Notes under the pieces: generated by a model
What the model was told of the DNA's origin: nothing
Databases searched by the model: none
Seen by the model: the letters and a program-made list of their open reading frames with translations, nothing else
Shown here: positions 44,426 to 58,046 of the stretch, in pieces
Layout of the letters: every line of letters begins with the position of its first letter
Numbering within the stretch: the stretch's first letter is position 1
Source of the DNA: Corylus avellana
Taxonomy: Eukaryota > Streptophyta > Magnoliopsida > Fagales > Betulaceae
Direction of reading: 5' to 3'
Assembly (NCBI RefSeq): GCF_901000735.1
Contig: NC_081547.1
Span: 10,337,156-10,401,155 of the forward strand
DNA length: 64,000 nucleotides
Position numbers and translations under genes: made by a program

Positions 44426-46886
44426 TTTTTTTTTTTTGAGTAAAAGACAAACTTATCATTGATAATAATCAGAAAACACAAAAGTGAGAAAACACTTTGT
44501 GGGTATAATCACGCCTGAGCATTTTGCTCCGTGGCAATGATCTGTTTGATACAATCTGGAATCATCTCCCCCCAAACTCTATCTCCTGAACAACCCAAAG
44601 CTTCTCTATGTGAGCTGCTTTATTACCTTCACGGCTTATATGTGTGCATTTCCATTGATTGAAAGACAACAAAACCAATCTAGTGTCCGCGATCAAATGT
44701 CCATACCTGCTCTTGTCAGAGCTCCTGTATTTCAGAGCATCGCAGATCAGTTTGGCGTCACCTTCTAGCCAGATGTTTTGATGGCCCAAAGCCTTGCATA
44801 GATTCACGGCAAAGTAACTTGCCATACTTTCAGCCACAACTGGTTCAAAACTGCCGCTTCTAGATAAGCTTTGAGCCGCCAGTAACCTCCCGGTCGAGTC
44901 CCTTACCACGACGCCCAGCCCAATCCGTCCCCGAGCTTTATCCAAGGCTGCGTCGCAATTAGCTTTAACCCAATTCATAGGAGGCTTCATCCAAGATATG
45001 GGGCTTATCATCCCACTTTCCGAAGGGTGCGGTAGATCCTGACATTGGATCTTGTCCAATTCTTCAATGGCTAACATCGCTTCCCGTACCACTTCATTCG
45101 GGTGAGAGAAATTCCCTTCATGAACCAGACTATTCCAGCGGAACCATAACTTACGTGAGATTGCAACAAAAATTCGAAAATCCTCCTTCTCACATCTCAA
45201 AAAGAAATCCTCCGCCAGATTAAAGAAATCAGTTCCCCTACAACAAGCCTTTTGAAAAATTATCTTACTTGCCCCCCAAACATCACCGGCAGAAGGGCAC
45301 TCCCAAAGGATATGGAAAGGGTTCTCAGGCACCTGATTACAGATTGGGCATTCAGGCTCCATGATAACCTTTTTCTTGACCAAATTCTCTTTTGTAGGGA
45401 GTAAGTTATGACAACACCTCCACATAAAATTTTTCCACGTGTTTGGAACATTCAAAGCCCAAATACCAGCCCATAATTTACTCACACCTCTGCGAGTTGA
45501 GCATTCTGCCTTGTCATAATCTTCAAGCTCTTTTGCTATATGGTAAGCACTACTCACAGAAAACTCTCCCTTGGCAGTCCCTCTCCAAATTTTAACATCT
45601 GGCCGGTTGGTCAAGCTGGGTGGTATTGTTTGTATTGCCTTACATTCTTCATCATTAAACATCTCCTTGATCAGGTTTTCATTCCACCAATGTGTATCTT
45701 GATCTATTAAGTCGCACACCCGAGCCTCCTCATAACTGGTGGGCAAAGAAGAATGGACCTTATATGTTGAGGGGATTGGCAACCACTTCTCACCCCTAAT
45801 TTTAACACTTTGGCCATTACCAATCCTCCAAATCAATCCCTCCTTTAGTAGCCCTTTGGAACTATGTATACTTCTCCATGCAAAAGACGGCTTATTTCCC
45901 AATTGTGCTTCAAGGATCGAGCAATTCGGATAGTATTTTGCTGTCATTATCCGGGCCATGAGACTATCCGTGTTCTCCCATAACCTCCAACATTGCTTAG
46001 CAAGCAACGCTTTGTTGAAAACATGGAGATCACGAAAACCCATCCCTCCTTTATCCTTTGATATCCCCATCCTCGCCCAACTCATCCAATGTATACGTGT
46101 GTCGTTTGCTTGGTGACTCCACCAAAACCTTTGCATTAAGGAATTTATCTCATTGCAAAGAGTCTTTGGGAGTAGAAATACAGTCATCGTATATGTTGGA
46201 ATTGCTTGAATAACCGCTTTGATAAGGATTTCTTTTCCGGCTTGGGACAAAAACTTTAGCTTCCAATCTTGTAACCTTGACCAGATCCGATCCTTAAGGC
46301 TTCGAAATGCACTTACTCTTGATTTTCCAACTAGCGCCGGTAACCCCAAATACGTATCGTACCTTTGGGAATATGGGATGCCCGCCACTTCTACAATTTT
46401 TTCCTTAATCTCCCTAGATGTATTACGACTAAAAAAGATAGCCGTTTTCTCCTTGTTCAATCTTTGACCCGAGGCTTGTTCATACTTATTCAGAATCGTT
46501 GATAGCCGATTCCAATGGGTTAAATCCGCCTTACAGAATAATAAGCTATCATCTGCAAAAAATAGGTGGTTCAGGCGTGGTCCATATTTGGAAGTAGGAA
46601 CCCCCGTAAACTCACCCATTTCATCCGCTCGTGTCAACTGAGAACTCAAAGCCTCTGCACATAAAAGAAATAAGCAGGGAGATATTGGGTCACCCTGCCG
46701 TATTCCCCTAGATGGCCAAATTTTTCCCACCGGGTTACCATTCACCAACACAGAATAATTCGCTGTACGAACACACATCATTATCAATTTCACCCACTCC
46801 GCCGCGAAACCCATCGCCACCATCACAGCCTCCAAAAAATTCCACTCCACTCTGTCGTAACAAACATATTCGTAGATTATTTTCAA
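44426..46886 (-). mobile_element. L1-type LINE, 5' truncated, with a 774-codon ORF
   Basis: The minus-strand ORF 44562-46886 starts within the RT domain (YDRVEWNFLEAVMVAMGF), contains RT motifs GIRQGDPISPCLF and FFADDSLLF, the zf-RVT finger (CPICNQVPENPFHILWECP) and an RNase H domain (NCDAALDKARGRIGLGVVVR ... WLEGDAKLICDAL). The poly-A tail is the T run at about 44426-44439. The endonuclease and the N-terminal RT are missing. The ORF is open throughout, so the insertion is fairly recent, but the RNase H end is shifted after GNKAAH. It lies about 100 bp right of the MULE. No target duplication was found. Confidence 0.9.
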
Positions 46887-48342
46887 AAACTATAACAAAC
46901 ATATTCGTAGATTATTTGCAAAACTCTTTGCGATTTCTGCATATAAATAATATATGTTGTCACGACACAAATACAGATAAAAAATAGTCATTTTACTTGG
47001 CATGTTTTTGGTAATATAATCTGAATTATAACGTCCACAATTAACAAAGGTTACATACTGTCTCGGGTGCAATCTTGAACCTGTAGTCTACTGAATCACA
47101 CATGAATAATACTCAATCACATAACGTCATCTTAATTTGCATTTTGGCTTATCCCATGAATCACCTTACTTTTCCACAATCCCATTACTCCCTGAAAAGG
47201 ACAAATTACAAAAGAATATATTGGTAGTTTGAATTATTTCAATATTGATTAATCTTCTATAAATTGACTAACTATGAGATAATAATGCTCCATGAAATCT
47301 CACCTGTTTCCACATGTACTGGTTTGTACTGGTTTGTATTTGAAATCATTTTAATGACGTAATAAAGTTTTTTTTAAAAAAAAAAAAAAAAAATCTCTTA
47401 TACGTTGAAAATTATAAAATATGCTTATTTTTATCAAGAAATGAATATTACAATATGGCTCATATATAGAGAACCATCATTAGTAGAAATATAAATAACA
47501 GGATTAAAAACACTAAAATTGGGAACAAGATCGAGGAGCCGGTTCTTTATAATTAAGGGGTATTTTTGCCATTTCACTTTTCTTTTTTTTTTTGAGACAA
47601 AAATAACGCTCAACTATAAAGAACCGGCTCTTCGGAGATGATTGAATTCAGGGTAAGTGAGAAAATGAAATTGAAGGTTTGCATATCACATGCATTATGG
47701 TATCAATTTCCCTTTAATGTCACCTCTATTGGTGAAGCTACATGATTAAAAACATGCCACCCAAAAAGATCCATAATTTCAGTTGCACTCCCATCATAAA
47801 CTATACTAAAAAGTTTAAAGGACTTAATTGAAAAATCAATGACACCAAGACCAAATTGATACCAATACCAAGCTACAAGGATCAAAAATGTATTCAACCA
47901 AAGAAAATGATATAGAGAACATTACTTCACTAATTGAAGCCAGAAGTAACAATATAGACAATAATATTGCTCTCAATAATTCAAAAGGCATTTCAATCAG
48001 CCGTACCTTAATGACAAATAGATTTACTGAACGGTTTAGATCTATTAATGATTTGATCGATAAGGCAAGAACAGGTGAAGCTCCATCAACCTTGATGTCC
48101 TTCCTTGTCATAGTCTATCTCTTCTTTAAAATTGCTACATAAATCAACTAACCCACTTATTAAGGTTTTAGAAACGAAAATAACAATGTTCTCATATCTC
48201 TGTTAGTAAACTTCCTTGATGCCTAACCAACCATCCATACAAAGCATCATAAAAAGAAGCATCAAAGGAACCAATTCTAGAACGCATACAGATTAGTATC
48301 TTTATTTCTTTTTGGACAACTAAAATGATATTATTTACAATG
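46887..48342. other. Intergenic DNA downstream of the TRFL gene
   Basis: Mostly AT-rich with no recognised exon. At 47529-47630 the phrase GAGGAGCCGGTTCTTTATA is inverted as TATAAAGAACCGGCTCTTC about 70 bp away, forming a small hairpin that may be a tiny MITE. ORFs at 47836-48142 on both strands match nothing I recognise. Confidence 0.4.
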
Positions 48343-51300
48343 TTACAAGTACCCGGATCTTGTTTCATGCAAATTTCTACTACCCAGGGTCGGCTTGCTT
48401 GAGCTAAGATTTGGAGGAACCTGTGCGTTCATCTCAGCAAGTTCTCTCACTCGTACCAAAATTGGCTCAGGGATGGGCATTGAAGTAGGCTTCCGCTATC
48501 ATAGACCACAAAAAGAAACTACATAAGCTAAACCAGCCACAAGAAAACAAAAGTAAAAATTGTAATGCTTCCATATACTGATTATTGAACAGCACTATCA
48601 AATTTTCCTTCAATAAAGTAATAATCTAAGGTCAGTAATTACAGTGCACATGCTCATGCTCAAGCAAATTCTATCACACAGATATAGTAACATACTAACA
48701 TATAGTGATAGCGGAGCCGGTAAAAATCCAAAAAAATTAAAAATAAAAGCACAAATCTGAAATAATTAAGAGAGAACATGATGATCACATAACAACCACT
48801 TGTATAAATGCTGAGCAAAGAGTTCAAAAAAGCACCACATTGGACGATAACATCAGGTTGAACACCCACCCACCACCACAAACCACTTAAATGAAAGAAA
48901 GCAAGGGGAGAAAGAGGGGGCAAAAAATAGCATTAATGCTTACCCCATCATCTGGAGGTGTCTGTGCAAAGCTAGCTTTGAGCAGGTTCCTCCACTTGTC
49001 CTGCATGATAAAACCTGTTGTCAGCCTAAAAGTATTTTAGAAGGACAAATCCCACAAATTTGCCTCTCATATCAAAGTAACAATGTCAAATGAGTAAATG
49101 TTAATTGGGGAATACAAATTTAAATGAAAATTTGTACCTTCAGATCAACAGATGTGCGATATGAATAGGATGCAAAAGCAAGCCGTTTGATCTCAGACCA
49201 CCTCCCAGGTCCACACTTAGATACACCCTCAACCAATTTCGTAACCTCAACAAGAGTCCAAGCTCGATGATGTTTCCTTCTCCTTCCACCTTTGGCTGTG
49301 GGAACAGTTACTACATTATCATCTGAATTATCCCCGGATGAATCTGCCTGTCTCAGCCCCAAATTTTCCCCGACTTCAATTCTGCCCATTACTGAATGCT
49401 GCCTGTCTTTCTCTACTTCAGCAAAAAACTACGCAGGAAAAAGAATGGACCACTAACAATGAAATCAAAGAGTAATTATGTTATAAAAACAAAAGATAAT
49501 ACAGCACTTTATTGCTCAATAGAAATGGCATAGCAGGAGATCAAAGGGAAGTAATCTTTTTTTTTTTTTTTTTTTTTTTAACAAGTAATCATTTCATTTT
49601 AAAAGAATGCAAAACAACTTAAACGATACAATTATACCATCTCTTTTCATCTCTTCCGCCTGTCAAATTGTTCAACAAATACTAGATAGATCCCCCTCAA
49701 TGCAGCTGATTGTTGAAGGAAGTTAATAACATACCATATCAGCTGCTTTATCTGATCAACCATGGAGACTACTGCCACAACTCAAAATGTTTTTAACTCT
49801 CCCAGAAACAAGCGTCACCGAATAGGTCTGTAGCACCATCCAGAATCAAAAAACGACCTGAATATGTATACTAGTTTTTCGCCTCCACATGATAGGCTCA
49901 AGACCAGAATCATACACTAGCCAGAATATTAGCAACCCCCCAAAGAAAAGAAAATATTAGAACCCTCAGAATTGATTGAAGTTTAGAAATTTTAGCCCTT
50001 GACAAAAAGAAATACTAATTTATAGAAATTATTTAGAGGATGGCATGCAAACCAACTACAAAGGCAATAGAGCTGCTGCTAAAATATTACATAACAGTGT
50101 TTTTGCCAGATAAAACTGCCAATAACTGCAATATTCATCAATACATGAGTTTCTTCCAGACATAAAAACCCCAAACTTCACTGGCAAGTAAGAATTATCT
50201 AAGCAAATTGACAATAAAGGTGAAATTATCATCATGTGATGTACTCAAATTTGGTCTTACCGGCTGCTGGATCTGATCGGCAGAAGACCTCTTTTTCAAA
50301 ACTTTGTCCCCAATATCATCATCTGTTCGAGAACTATGTACAACAAGGGCCTTCTTCACCAATTTAGCTGCCATGCCCATGCCACTTGGATTGAATTTCT
50401 ACCAATTGAAATTCTAGATAAGCTCTTCTGTAGTATAATAGTTTCAGTATCACAAAACAAAATCCAACTTAGACAACCAAATTGGAGTAACCAGAATCGC
50501 ATGCCATTAGTCTTCTATCCAACTAATTGCCATATCAGAGTCATTTTAGTATCAGACTCTACATGTTTAAATATCCTAAGGCAAGTAACCAACTACAACT
50601 TCACTCCCTCATTTGTCTTTTTATATAAATAGAATTTTCATCATTGGGCGTTCTCATGATCTACGCCTTTGAAAAATTGCCATTTTTTTGTTGGTTTGTT
50701 GTATCATCTGATCGCCAAAAACCACAAAAAAATGCCCCTAAGCAAGCATAACAACTTGCTTGTGGAATGTGCAATTACAAGTACACATAGTGAAGCAAAA
50801 CCTGGCTTATTTGACAGCTAGCAGGAAGGAGGGCTGTGAAAGGACAGAACCTATAGATTTGAAATTTTGAATTCGCAACACAGTGCGTACTGAACAGGCA
50901 GACAGTACAAATCCCCTCAATAATCAAGTGGGACAAAACAGAAAAATGGAAGTTTTCAAAGGCATGGACTCTCTCTCTCTCTCTCCCTCATTTGTTTTGT
51001 TTTTAATTTTTTAATTTTTCATTATTGGGTGCTCTCATGATCTATACCTTTGAAAAAATGCCTTTTTTCTGTTGGTTTGTTGTATCATCTGATCTATTTT
51101 GCATTCAATGAATCATTAAATAAAATGCTAAAATGCCAAGGTTACTCCCACAATGCATAAGGACTTGCATGTGGAATGTGTGCAGTTACAAGCACACATA
51201 GTGAAGCGTAGCCTAGCTCATTTAGCCACTAGCAGGAAGGAGGGCTGTGGAAGGACTATACTATGTGGTGGTATCATCTGATCTATTTGATGTCAGTGAA

Positions 51301-54300
51301 TCGTTCAAAGACACTCTAATACCAATCCAATCCACAACCTATAAGGACTTGCGCGTGGAATGGGCAATTACAAAGCACAGAGTGTGAAGCATAGCCTAGC
51401 TCATTTGACAGCTAGCAGGAAGGAGTATTGTGGAAGGACTACACTATATGCTTAAGAAGCAAAAAGCTAAAACTCAAAAGTCCAGATAAACCAAGCCATA
51501 TTCATATAGTTTAGATATCTAAGGTGTCACATACCATAAGAGCCATGACATTTTTCCTTGGACGGCTTCTTCGGACCCGAGAAACATACGGAACCTGAAC
51601 ACCAGATCCTCCAAGAGAGTCCAACCTGGTGACAACAGTTCTCCCATCTGAAAGAACATTTCTAACAGGCCTGACACAAGATCTTGGAGACATCTGTCCA
51701 AGTCCAGCATTCTTAGGTGAACTCATCAACCTTGGGCTATAATCTCTGGATTCTACTTCAGATAGTTCTTCAATATATCGCTTGGTGGGCTTCCGAATTC
51801 TTTTGACTCCTCTCTGTTCTGTTGGGAGATGGTCACTTCCACTATCAAGTTCAATACTATGATTTCTCAATTTCTTGCCAGAACCAATTTGATGATCTTC
51901 CACTTGACTACCGTGGCTAGTTGGTGAATCTTTGCAGCTAACATCGGTTGCTACAACTGCTGGATCCTGGGTGACTGAACCATCCACATTCTGATTGCAT
52001 TCTTCTTCAGCATTCTTCAACAATTTGTTATCTTTAATAGTGAAGGTTGTGGTGGATACATCACAAGAATTGGTCAACCCCATGGCAATCCTCCTTTTAA
52101 GCCACAGCTTGTCTTTTACAGTAGTTTCTCGCCCAAATGTTGCCTTGAACACTTCATGAAGCTCTCTGATTGATAGTTTGTCCAAGCAAATTTCTCCATT
52201 TAACTTGGAAAAATCAGGGTTTGAACTAGAACCAGTACAGAGAGCAGAAGCTGATGATCCACTTTCTGCCATTTTATCAGGAGGCTTGGGGCACTCCCCA
52301 GTGCTTCCAGATTGATTGATGTGATTGTCATTCAAACTGGGTGCTGATAAAGGAAAGCTTTCCTGCAAGGGAATTTCAGGTTGAGGCTTCTCATCAATAC
52401 CAAGCAATTTATCATGCTGATCAGAACATTCTCTGTCTAAACTGCAATTATACAAGTAGAATACTGTTCAGGAGATCCTTAACAGAGATTTTTCTCACAT
52501 TTGACCTTTTGCAACATCTCCTCAGTGCATTACAAAAGAATTTAAAGGCCAAGAAGGATCCAAGGCAATTAATTACCATATAACCCAAAATCAAATAAAT
52601 ATTTGCACATCTAGAAGCATATATATATATATACACTTACATATACCAGCCAATGGGAAACCAAATAATCCACTTGGAGTTATGAAATTAAAGTGTATAG
52701 TTGGCATGATAGATATCTGTGCACAAGGGGAAGTAATCTATATCCAGCATGCCTTTTCTTCCCCTCCTTTTGGTGCTAAAATGATGCAAAAGAGTGAACC
52801 ATATATTTGCTAATTCAAGCATGTCTGTCTAACACACTCGAAAACATTATGAATTTGTCACTAACATTATTTCTAATCCCATCAAATCCTATTGGCAACA
52901 CTCATTCATATATATACTGGACTCACACCAAACATTCAGAATTTACAGCAACAGAAACTCATTTCATATTCATTTCCTAATTCTTATTGAATCCCTAAAT
53001 ATAATCAAGACATATCCACAAGTCAAACATCCAAGTTGATCTTCGTGTTTTCATCTCATATCATTGTAATTACACTTTGAAGTTATATATTGATCCAACT
53101 AAACAAAATAATGTTCATAAAACTGAAAGTACAATGTGCTATAATAACAAAGAGAGTTTTCCTTGGTCTTTCTACATCAACTTATGGAATAGAACTTTGG
53201 TCCATTGCATGTTAGGCATGAACCATCACAAAAACAAGAATGAAGACCATGCAAGAGATTTACAACCCATGTGACAAGAATAAACACGAGCATTTTCTGA
53301 CTGAAAAAAGGGCTCCAACATGTTGATTTTTTACCTCAAAGGTAAAACCATAGTTGGTGCCTTAAATGCAATGATAAAACACATGGAAAGAGAATTCCTT
53401 GTCTGACAAGGCAAAATGCTCAAGTAAAGATGCCCTTGTAGCACGGCCTTCCATACATAGTTCAATTGTTGCATGAATGGATCAGCTGAAAAGGTTGACT
53501 AGAAACTCATCTATCCAGCATAACAGAACCCGTATCAACAGTGAAATAATAGTAAGAAATCTAAAGAAGTAAATAAAAAATATTGCAGCAACACCATCTA
53601 GAAAATAAATTTACTCTAAAGAAAATGATAAATCTACAACAAATCTAGGTAAAAATGGTGCACCACAGGTGGTCTCCATGAACTTATATAGTAATTAAAA
53701 AGTGCAATAATTTTCATTTAGATTTAATAACTTAATAAAGTTGCACATGAATCGCCTCAACTAATGATTTTTAACCAGTACCACAATATTAAAAATATAA
53801 ACCAAACAATAAAAAGAGATAGGATATTTTATAGCAGCATTAATGCTGTTCAAAACAAGTGGTTATGGCAAGAGTCATACAATTAATGCTGTTCAAAACA
53901 AGTGGTTATGGCAAGAGTCATACAATTAATGCTGTTCAAAACAAGTGGTTATGGCAAGAGTCATACAAGTAATGATAGCTAATCAATAATCCATTCAATG
54001 CTGGAACAGAGCAGGAACCTACATCCCAACAAAGAAAAAAAGAATAGAGAAACCAATACCTCAAGCTGTGCATTTACTTTACCAGCATCAGCTTCTGAGT
54101 TCTCGGACTTTAACAAACCTGTCATATATTGCTCATTCAGATACAGAAACTCAAATGGAACAGAAACATAAGATAAAAAACATGTGTCTGAATGATTTAG
54201 TGAACCAAGTTACTGATAATGCAAGATCTGTTCCAGTACTGGACTTTCAAGATTTCATCTACAAAACATCTAAAAACTCATATAATTCTTTGTTACATAA

Positions 54301-57300
54301 ACCTTGGCCCTTATGGCAACAACCATGAGAGAATCTGTAACTTGAAGAGAACCAATGATTAGAATAAGGTTTCACATTATCAGAAGGAATCAAAAGTTGG
54401 AAACCAACCCCACCGCCTCCAAAAAAAAAAAAATAAATAAAGAAAAAAAATTCAATCTCAAAATAAAACCCAAAAACTGCACTTGCAGCAAATTGGATCC
54501 AAATTGTCCAGCCTAGTCATATCCAAATTCGCTGCGCTTGCAGCAAATTGTCCTCACTCCAGCAGTATGCAGAGTACACGTCTGTATCTATCTACTTTAT
54601 ATCGTTGTTCAAAATGAACCATAATTATAAAACTAAGAGAGGAAGAAGTAGTAGTAATTGTATCACAAGCAGACCTGAGCTTTCTAACTGATTCTTCCCA
54701 GGGGATGACCCTCCATTGCATATGTTCCTTACAGTCTGCCCACCGTCAGCAACCTCATGCATTTCACTCTTGTCATCTTCAAGAAAATCCTCCACCTCCA
54801 TTACTTCGTCATCTGTCGCGGGCACTAATCTCCCATCTCCTTCAACCTGGAGATCAGATAAGATATCAGAGCATACTAAGATGGGAAGTAAGATGAACGC
54901 AAATAAGAAGTTAATACGAACCACTAAACCTTTTTACTTTAAAATAAAAAATAAAAAATTAGGTACTACCACACCAAGATTGAAAGTTGGATGTCCTTTA
55001 TTTTATTTCCCTCTCATTTTATTTTTTTGCTGTGTCATTTGTGAGTTTGAAGTCATTAAAGTCTTCCCTTAATTGCGTCACCACCAATTGCAAAGATAAA
55101 CAACAAATTTTTTTTTTGATAAGTAATAATCAAGTTTTATTAAAAGCGTAAGACACCCCTACGTACACTGGAAGCATACAAGCGGAAACACCTAACTAGA
55201 AAAAAGAAAAACCGAAGCTCACCCACATAAGAACCTCGACAGACCCACCCAAAACCCTCAAAAAACAAACACCCAGAGAAGCCCAAAAGCCCTCAAAAAA
55301 ACAACAAAATTGTTCAACGCAATTCAAATACATTCAATTTAAGTAGAGGGAAACAAATAGGGGGCAAAGGAAAGAATGAGGAGAGCATAGATGTAGAACT
55401 AAATTTCTTTCAATTTGTTTTGGCTTTCTGTAGAAGTAAGGTGAGAAAGAAAACAATCACAGGAAAAGATTAATAATAAGGCCCTCCCTTTCACACGCAC
55501 ACTACCTTTTCCTTTCGCAAAGAGAAAAGAACTCAAAGGATGCACTTTCCACATAAGATCTAACTTGCATAAAGGAAAGGTGGGATATGGGCCTAAGATC
55601 AGGTTTTGGTACGATTTATGGTGCAAGGACCAACCCCTGAAGGCTGTTTTTCCGAAGGTGTTTAGCATTGCTCACTATAAGGAGGCTTTGGTGGCAGAAC
55701 ATGTGCAGTTTATTAATGACACTCTTCAGAGGAATATTACTTTTACCACTCCAGTGATTGATAGGGAGGTGGAGTTGGTCTCTTTGTTCTTTAACCTCTT
55801 GTACTCTCTCAGATTGAGACGAGGTGGCGAGGATAAAATCGGTTGGATCCCCTCCAAAAGGCAAACGTTCGATGTTAGATCCTCCCCCTCCCCCTCCCCA
55901 AGTGAGGGGAAAATAAGACTTTTTTGAGAGTAGCATTTTTTTGTATGGACGGTGGTATTAAGAAAGATTTTTGTTTCGACAACTTGAGAAAGAGACACGT
56001 CATAGTGATGGATAGGTGCTTAATGTGCAAGAAGTGCATAGAGACCATAGATCTTCTTCTCCACTATGAAGTGGCTAAAGATTTGTGGGTTTTGATTTTC
56101 CACCTTTTTGGTTTGGAGTGGATTATGCCTCAAATGGTGCTAGAGTTGTTGGCTTGCTGGAGAGGTCAATTGGGAAGACGCCATAGATTAGAAGCCTGGA
56201 GGATGAGTCCTTTGTGCTTAATGTATTGCATCTAAAGAGAGCAGAATGCTCAGAACTTCGAAGCTTGTGGGAGAACAGTGTTATAGTTAAAAGCTATTAA
56301 GTTCAAATCTCTCTATGTTTGGATGGAGACTCACAATAGTTTTCGCTTTTCTAATTTTTCAGAATTTTTGGATTTCTGTTCCTCTTCTTCTCCCTAATTG
56401 AGGGTCTCTCTTATATAATTTGTGTACTTGGATTGCGTCCCTTAGCGTTTTATAATAAAAATTGATTGAATCATAGAAAAAAAAATCACAAGCTATTGAA
56501 AATGATTCTATTCCTTAACCACAAACAGAAAGTAAAGATGAGAGAAAAAAAAACAAAACAAAAACAACCAGCATCCTTTGGTCCATTCCATTTGAGATAA
56601 AAGCACATTGTGGCATGGCAAAACCTCTCTAAGAGAGATGGGGACCAGCCGGACCTTTTATGTTCTACGCTTGAATAAAGAAAATCCACAACATGTGATG
56701 GAGTCCAATTTTAGGTTACAAGCAGAAATACATATAAAAACTTTCAATTCTATGAAACCCATTAGAAGCACAAAGTGAAAGAAACGGACCAACTGCACTC
56801 TAGGAACAAAATGCAAGTAACACTAACATTCACAGAGCTCGTCTTTAGTACTGTCCTTCTTGGGGTCCCTTGGGTGCCTAGTATGGTGTTCAAAATGATG
56901 TCCTGCTGGAGAGGCAGGTGAGGGACAGAAAAATAAAAATAATCCACTAGCTTGGAAAGCAGCTCCACAGTCTTTGATGTGAAGTACAGAGCTGAACTAT
57001 AGTGTGCTTGAGGGTGAGGAACGTTACCTAGTTGGTTTCCATCTCTCCTTCGCTGATATATCTTCTTCAGATTTAATTTATATTAATTCTTTGTACCAAT
57101 AACATCAAAGACATCACTACCAGCTGAAAAGCATAACAGTCTTTGCCCTAAAGAGCTGCTTCTAGTTGCACTCAGCAGAATACCACATAAAAACAAGCCT
57201 TTCATATTCAACAACATTTTTTATATAAAACAACAACAAAAAAGAGCATTCAATTTGCATTTACATCTCAAGCAACCCCCAATTCAACATTTTTCATGCA

Positions 57301-57555
57301 CAAGAGAGAACAGTTGTTTTCCTTTCAGTTTATATATAAATAAAAACAACATCAGCAACAAGATGATCACACACACACACATAACTACATACATTTAGTA
57401 TGTGATAAAAAACTATATATATATACCCGGACAAGCTTGTAGACAACCGGATCGGCAATCTGCTTTGGCGAAGACAGAGCAGAGCTACCTTTCTCAACCC
57501 CAGTTTCTTCGACCTGCCCTTCATCATTCCCCTCAACTCCAACCACTGTTTCCAT
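48343..57555 (-). CDS. TRFL6: Myb/telobox DNA-binding protein, TRF-like (TRFL3/TRFL6 type)
   Basis: Minus-strand exons: 57427-57555, 54675-54846, 54060-54118, 53335-53360 (tentative, 26 nt), 51535-52441, 50261-50398, 49138-49428, 48944-49000, 48343-48495; together 643 codons plus TAA, all in phase. The start is METVVGVEGNDEGQ; a conserved leader VYKLVR|VEGDGRLVPATDDE crosses exons 1-2. Residues about 240-270 read CLDKLSIRELHEVFKATFGR. The single Myb repeat lies at about 528-590 (RRKHHRAWTLVEVTKLVEGV, then SEIKRLAFASYSYRTS) and includes the telobox VDLKDKWRNLLKA across exons 7-8. Telobox Myb proteins bind plant telomere-type TTTAGGG repeats in the nucleus; the role of this member is inferred from family only. 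Introns contain LINE pieces and tandem repeats. Confidence 0.88.
50642..51450. repeat. Tandem duplication in a TRFL intron
   Basis: Two blocks, about 50642-50850 and 51023-51258, share TCTCATGATCTA, GTTGGTTTGTTGTATCATCTG, CTTG..TGTGGAATGTG and AGCAGGAAGGAGGGCTGTG. A third, shorter block (about 51335-51450) repeats only the second half. It is intronic between exons 51535-52441 and 50261-50398. Confidence 0.6.
53840..53968. repeat. Three tandem 43-bp repeats in a TRFL intron
   Basis: Units begin at 53840, 53883 and 53926 with TTAATGCTGTTCAAAACAAG and are identical except for the last base. Such exact identity suggests a recent expansion and a likely length-polymorphic minisatellite. Confidence 0.85.
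55105..55340 (-). mobile_element. LINE 3' end fragment in TRFL intron 1
   Basis: A T run followed by GATAAGTAATAATCAAG and TTTTATTAAAAGCGTAAGAC resembles, on the same strand, the LINE 3' end at 18060-18120 (CAGTCTTAATAAAAGCGTAAGG). Only a 3'-terminal stub remains. Confidence 0.55.
55563..56485 (+). pseudogene. LINE fragment with zf-RVT domain in TRFL intron 1
   Basis: The plus strand reads GPKIRFWYDLWCKDQPLKAV (pre-zf-RVT region of LINE ORF2), then, after an internal deletion near 55930, [20 protein letters not shown] and LLHYEVAKDLWVLIFHLFGL of the zf-RVT domain. It ends at a short A run (56477-56485). It lies antisense to the host gene, between exons 1 and 2. Confidence 0.75.
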
Positions 57556-58046
57556 GGAAAATCCACCACATGCAACTCAAATACACAAACTGAGCACCCA
57601 AAACACATGAACAAAAAATAAATAAATACATAATTCCAAGTGAGCTCTGTTTTCTTTTCAAACTAAGACTTTATCCACCATATGCAATTCAAGCATACAA
57701 ACAAGAGCATACATATTAATAAATAAATAAATAACACAGTGACACTATTAATTTTTACATTCAACCAAAAACATGTTTCTAGAAATAGTAACAATTATAG
57801 ATACCTAGACAAAGACAAAATTTCTTTTTTAACTGACAAATTCGAAAACTCACAACCACATTGCAAAAACTCAAATTCCCTGAAATTAACAACTAAAACA
57901 AACCAAATTTGCCTCGGAGACTCCGAATTCCAATGCAATAGTACAAAAAAAGCTAAAAATTACTAAAAAAATGTTGCATTTCGAAGTTTAATTGAATGGA
58001 AAATGAAAATAAACCAAGCGAAACTTAGCGGGTTTGGGGCTCACCA

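Noticed and set aside
44562..46886. A host reverse-transcriptase gene
   Set aside because: RT, zf-RVT and RNase H order, the 5' truncation and the poly-A tail identify it as a LINE insertion.
47836..48142. Overlapping ORFs of 84-91 codons on both strands
   Set aside because: No family resemblance, no splice context and hydrophobic low-information composition; left as intergenic.
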